NCBI GenBank assembly: GCA_964604305.1
Contig: CAZRYM010000007.1
Span: 1 to 63,941, forward strand
Source of the DNA: JASUTC01 sp964604305
GTDB lineage: Bacteria > Thermotogota > Thermotogae > MWEM01
DNA length: 63,941 nucleotides
Direction of reading: 5' to 3'
Part shown: positions 61,979 through 63,941 of the stretch, piece by piece
Numbering within the stretch: position 1 is the first letter of the stretch
Layout: each line of letters opens with the position of its first letter
Notes under the pieces: generated by a model
What the model saw: only the letters and a program-made list of their open reading frames with translations
The model's database searches: none
What the model was told of the DNA's origin: nothing
Program-made: the position numbers and the translations under genes

Positions 61979-63151
61979 ATGAGGCTGGCACTAAAAATTG
62001 CTTGGCGTTTCCTTAAGGAATCAAAAGGCCAATCGCTGCTTATTATTTCTGCCATCACTATTGGCGTTTCCGTTCAGATATTTATTGGTTTGTTGATACA
62101 GGGACTTCAGTTGAATCTTGTGGATCAGACCATTGGTAATTCTTCTCAAATCACAATCAGATCCACAAGAGCTGACGATGTTATCGTTAGTCCACAGGCT
62201 ATGGTTGAAAAAATCAAAGTTTCTGAATACGCAGAAGAGATTACCAGTATATATCCTGTTTCGGAAACACCTGGTATTGTAAGACTTGAAAAACGTGATT
62301 TTTCTGCTTTTATAAGGGGCTTTGATTTTGAAGAAGCCAATAAAGTATATCAATTTGATGAAAGTATTGTTGAAGGTACACTCCCTAAAAATACCAATGA
62401 GGTGATCATTGGAACAGATATGGCCAAAGAGCTTTCCTTAAAAATTGGAGATGAAGTGAGTGTTGTGATTCCTCCTGTCATCATTTTTCCAAAAACGGTA
62501 AAAATCTCCGGAATATTTAAGCTTGGATTAGGTGCGGCAAACCGCTCATGGATCATATCTGAGATTAAAACCGTACAGAATCTTACCAATAAACCCAATA
62601 CAGCCTCTTCAATCGAAATGCAGATCAAAGAACCGTTTGAGGCTGATATCATTGCAGCTAATATTGGTGAATTTTTAAAGGATGAACAGGTTAAGATTTT
62701 GAATTGGAAGGGAGAAAACGAAGACCTTCTAAGTGCATTGGGTGGTCAGAGCGTTTCAAGCATTATGATACAGGTATTTGTCATCATCTCAGTTTCATTG
62801 GCCATTGCGAGTGTGCTTGCCATCAGTGTGGTTCAAAAATCAAGACAGCTGGGAATTCTTAAGGCGATGGGAATTAAAAATTCAATGGCCGGTCAAATTT
62901 TCATTTATGAAGGTCTGATTTTAGGTGTATTTGGGGCTATTATGGGAACCCTTTTAGGTGTTGGTCTTATTTGGATGTTCACAACATTTGCAGTCAATCC
63001 GGATGGGACCGCTGTTGTTCCTGTTTATATCAATTACGGTTTCATTCTTCTTTCAATGGGAATAGCCGTTGCATCAGCCGTCATTTCAGCAACCATCCCC
63101 GGCAGACGATCTGCAAAACTCAGTCCAATTGAGGTGATTAGGAATGGATAA
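61979..63151 (+). CDS. ABC transporter permease (MacB/LolC-type)
   Basis: 390 residues. N-terminal helix (about 20-45), a MacB-type periplasmic domain (about 50-245) and an FtsX domain with three helices (about 258-385). C-terminal GRRSAKLSPIEVIRNG is the family ending. ATG 61979 is chosen over GTG 61970 for spacing from AAAAGGA. It overlaps the ATPase gene by eight bases. Confidence 0.9.
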   Translation: MRLALKIAWRFLKESKGQSLLIISAITIGVSVQIFIGLLIQGLQLNLVDQTIGNSSQITIRSTRADDVIVSPQAMVEKIKVSEYAEEITSIYPVSETPGIVRLEKRDFSAFIRGFDFEEANKVYQFDESIVEGTLPKNTNEVIIGTDMAKELSLKIGDEVSVVIPPVIIFPKTVKISGIFKLGLGAANRSWIISEIKTVQNLTNKPNTASSIEMQIKEPFEADIIAANIGEFLKDEQVKILNWKGENEDLLSALGGQSVSSIMIQVFVIISVSLAIASVLAISVVQKSRQLGILKAMGIKNSMAGQIFIYEGLILGVFGAIMGTLLGVGLIWMFTTFAVNPDGTAVVPVYINYGFILLSMGIAVASAVISATIPGRRSAKLSPIEVIRNG

Positions 63152-63845
63152 TAAAGTCCTTCAACTTGAAAAAGTGAACAAAATATACGGAACCGTTGTC
63201 AAAACACAGGCATTATTTGATCTGGATCTTGAATTTGAAAGAGGTTCATTCAATGCCATCATCGGACAGTCAGGGAGTGGTAAAAGCACATTGCTGAATA
63301 TCATCGGAGCCTTAGATAACCCTACTTCAGGAAAAGTGACGATAAATGGAATTGATATAACAAAGAAAAATCAAAAAGAGCTTTCTTCCATAAGAAACAA
63401 AACAATCGGGTTTATCTTTCAATTCCACTACCTGTTACCTGAATTTACAGCCTATGAGAACGTCCTCATGCCCTACTGGATGAATAACATAAATCCTCCA
63501 AAGGAAATCATTAACAAGGCCAATTATTTGATGGAAAAAATGGGGCTTAAAGAGGTAAAGGACAAACCGTCAACAAACATTTCCGGTGGACAGCAGCAGC
63601 GAACAGCCATAGCTCGTTCACTGATTAACAATCCGCCAATTATTTTGGCTGATGAACCCACCGGAAATCTGGATTCTGAAAATACTCAAACCGTTTATGA
63701 TTTGCTCAGAGAGATCAACAAAGAATTTGATACCACCTTCATTTTAGTCACACACGATCAGCGGGTGGCTCAGATGGCAGATCGAATCATTGAGTTGAAA
63801 GACGGGAAGATCAAAATGGATGTTAATAATTCTATTGAGGATTGA
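63144..63845 (+). CDS. ABC transporter ATP-binding protein (LolD/MacB-type)
   Basis: 233 residues. Walker A GQSGSGKSTLLN, Q loop FQFHYLLPEFTA, signature NISGGQQQRTAIARSL, Walker B ILADEPTGNLD and H-loop VTHDQRVA. With the permease it forms a mechanotransmission-type exporter. Substrate unknown; the adjacent B12 sensor may be a hint. Confidence 0.95.
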   Translation: MDNKVLQLEKVNKIYGTVVKTQALFDLDLEFERGSFNAIIGQSGSGKSTLLNIIGALDNPTSGKVTINGIDITKKNQKELSSIRNKTIGFIFQFHYLLPEFTAYENVLMPYWMNNINPPKEIINKANYLMEKMGLKEVKDKPSTNISGGQQQRTAIARSLINNPPIILADEPTGNLDSENTQTVYDLLREINKEFDTTFILVTHDQRVAQMADRIIELKDGKIKMDVNNSIED

Positions 63846-63941
63846 TGATGGAAGAAAAAATCATTATAGAAATACTTGATAAAGAACAAATTGATTTACT
63901 TAAACCCCTCTGGGAGCAATTAAGGGATTATCATCAGAAAC
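63845..63941 (+). CDS. GNAT-family acetyltransferase, N-terminal fragment
   Basis: Open frame running off the window end: about 32 residues, with LLKPLWEQLRDYH, the start typical of small GNAT acetyltransferases. ATG 63845 overlaps the ABC gene stop (TGATGATG); ATG 63848 is the alternative. Partial; no catalytic part is visible. Confidence 0.6.
   Translation, partial: MMEEKIIIEILDKEQIDLLKPLWEQLRDYHQK

Noticed and set aside
1..63941. CRISPR arrays, insertion sequences, phage or toxin-antitoxin modules
   Set aside because: No direct-repeat arrays, transposase motifs, inverted-repeat ends or phage proteins were found on either strand.

Overview
The window is an AT-rich bacterial chromosome segment dominated by housekeeping genes. 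It has short intergenic gaps, strong GGAGG-type ribosome binding sites and frequent GTG/TTG starts. The best taxonomic hints are a fused phosphoglycerate kinase-triosephosphate isomerase gene directly downstream of gap, a fused aspartokinase-homoserine dehydrogenase followed by thrB and thrC, separate short SecD and SecF, ThyX, TrmFO and QueH. Together these fit the Thermotogota best, but this is inference and no 16S rRNA is present. Two runs of N (10 at 32397-32406, 100 at 58914-59013) show that this is a scaffolded draft.

Layout. 0.2-4.6 kb: a very large hybrid two-component sensor. 4.6-8.7 kb: glmS and two tail-to-tail GT4 glycosyltransferases, probably for glycolipids. 8.7-13.8 kb (minus strand): gap, pgk-tpi, ybaB, dnaX. 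13.9-19.3 kb: a flavoprotein, a TMEM175-like channel, small membrane genes, a secreted phosphoesterase and a GNAT enzyme. 19.4-25.7 kb (minus): yajC-secD-secF, tRNA-Ser, a FapA-like protein, two subunits of a 2-oxoacid:ferredoxin oxidoreductase, and rpmB. 25.9-30.6 kb (plus): threonine biosynthesis. 30.7-42.3 kb (plus): a long, tightly packed run from relA through dtd, queH, an OGG-type glycosylase, anti-sigma-like ATPases, trmFO, thyX, Nudix, radical SAM, murB and a secreted repeat protein. 42.5-47.6 kb: an ECF-type sigma factor, a YgiQ-like radical SAM protein, tdh and a penicillin-binding protein. 47.6-52.5 kb (minus): recJ, DUF3343, ruvX, tRNA-Arg and an MTA/SAH nucleosidase. 52.7-58.6 kb: a flippase-like protein, nagA, an EamA transporter and a P-type Ca2+ ATPase. 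58.6-63.9 kb: an MBL hydrolase (broken by the gap), a methyltransferase, ogt, nadE, a B12-binding sensor with an ABC exporter pair, and the start of a GNAT gene.

No rRNA, CRISPR array, insertion sequence or prophage gene was seen, and no gene-free stretch exceeds about 300 bases. The first 220 bases hold no recognisable gene. The most notable observations are: an A10 slippery tract exactly at the PGK/TIM junction, where either slip gives immediate termination; a ruvX reading frame whose stop codon lies inside the D arm of tRNA-Arg; a recurring extended -10 promoter signature (TGnTATAAT) in front of most transcription units; a RecJ carrying a degenerate helicase-like tail; a secreted protein built from two copies of an unrecognised ~80-residue repeat; and a CarH-like B12 sensor without a DNA-binding domain coupled to an ABC exporter.
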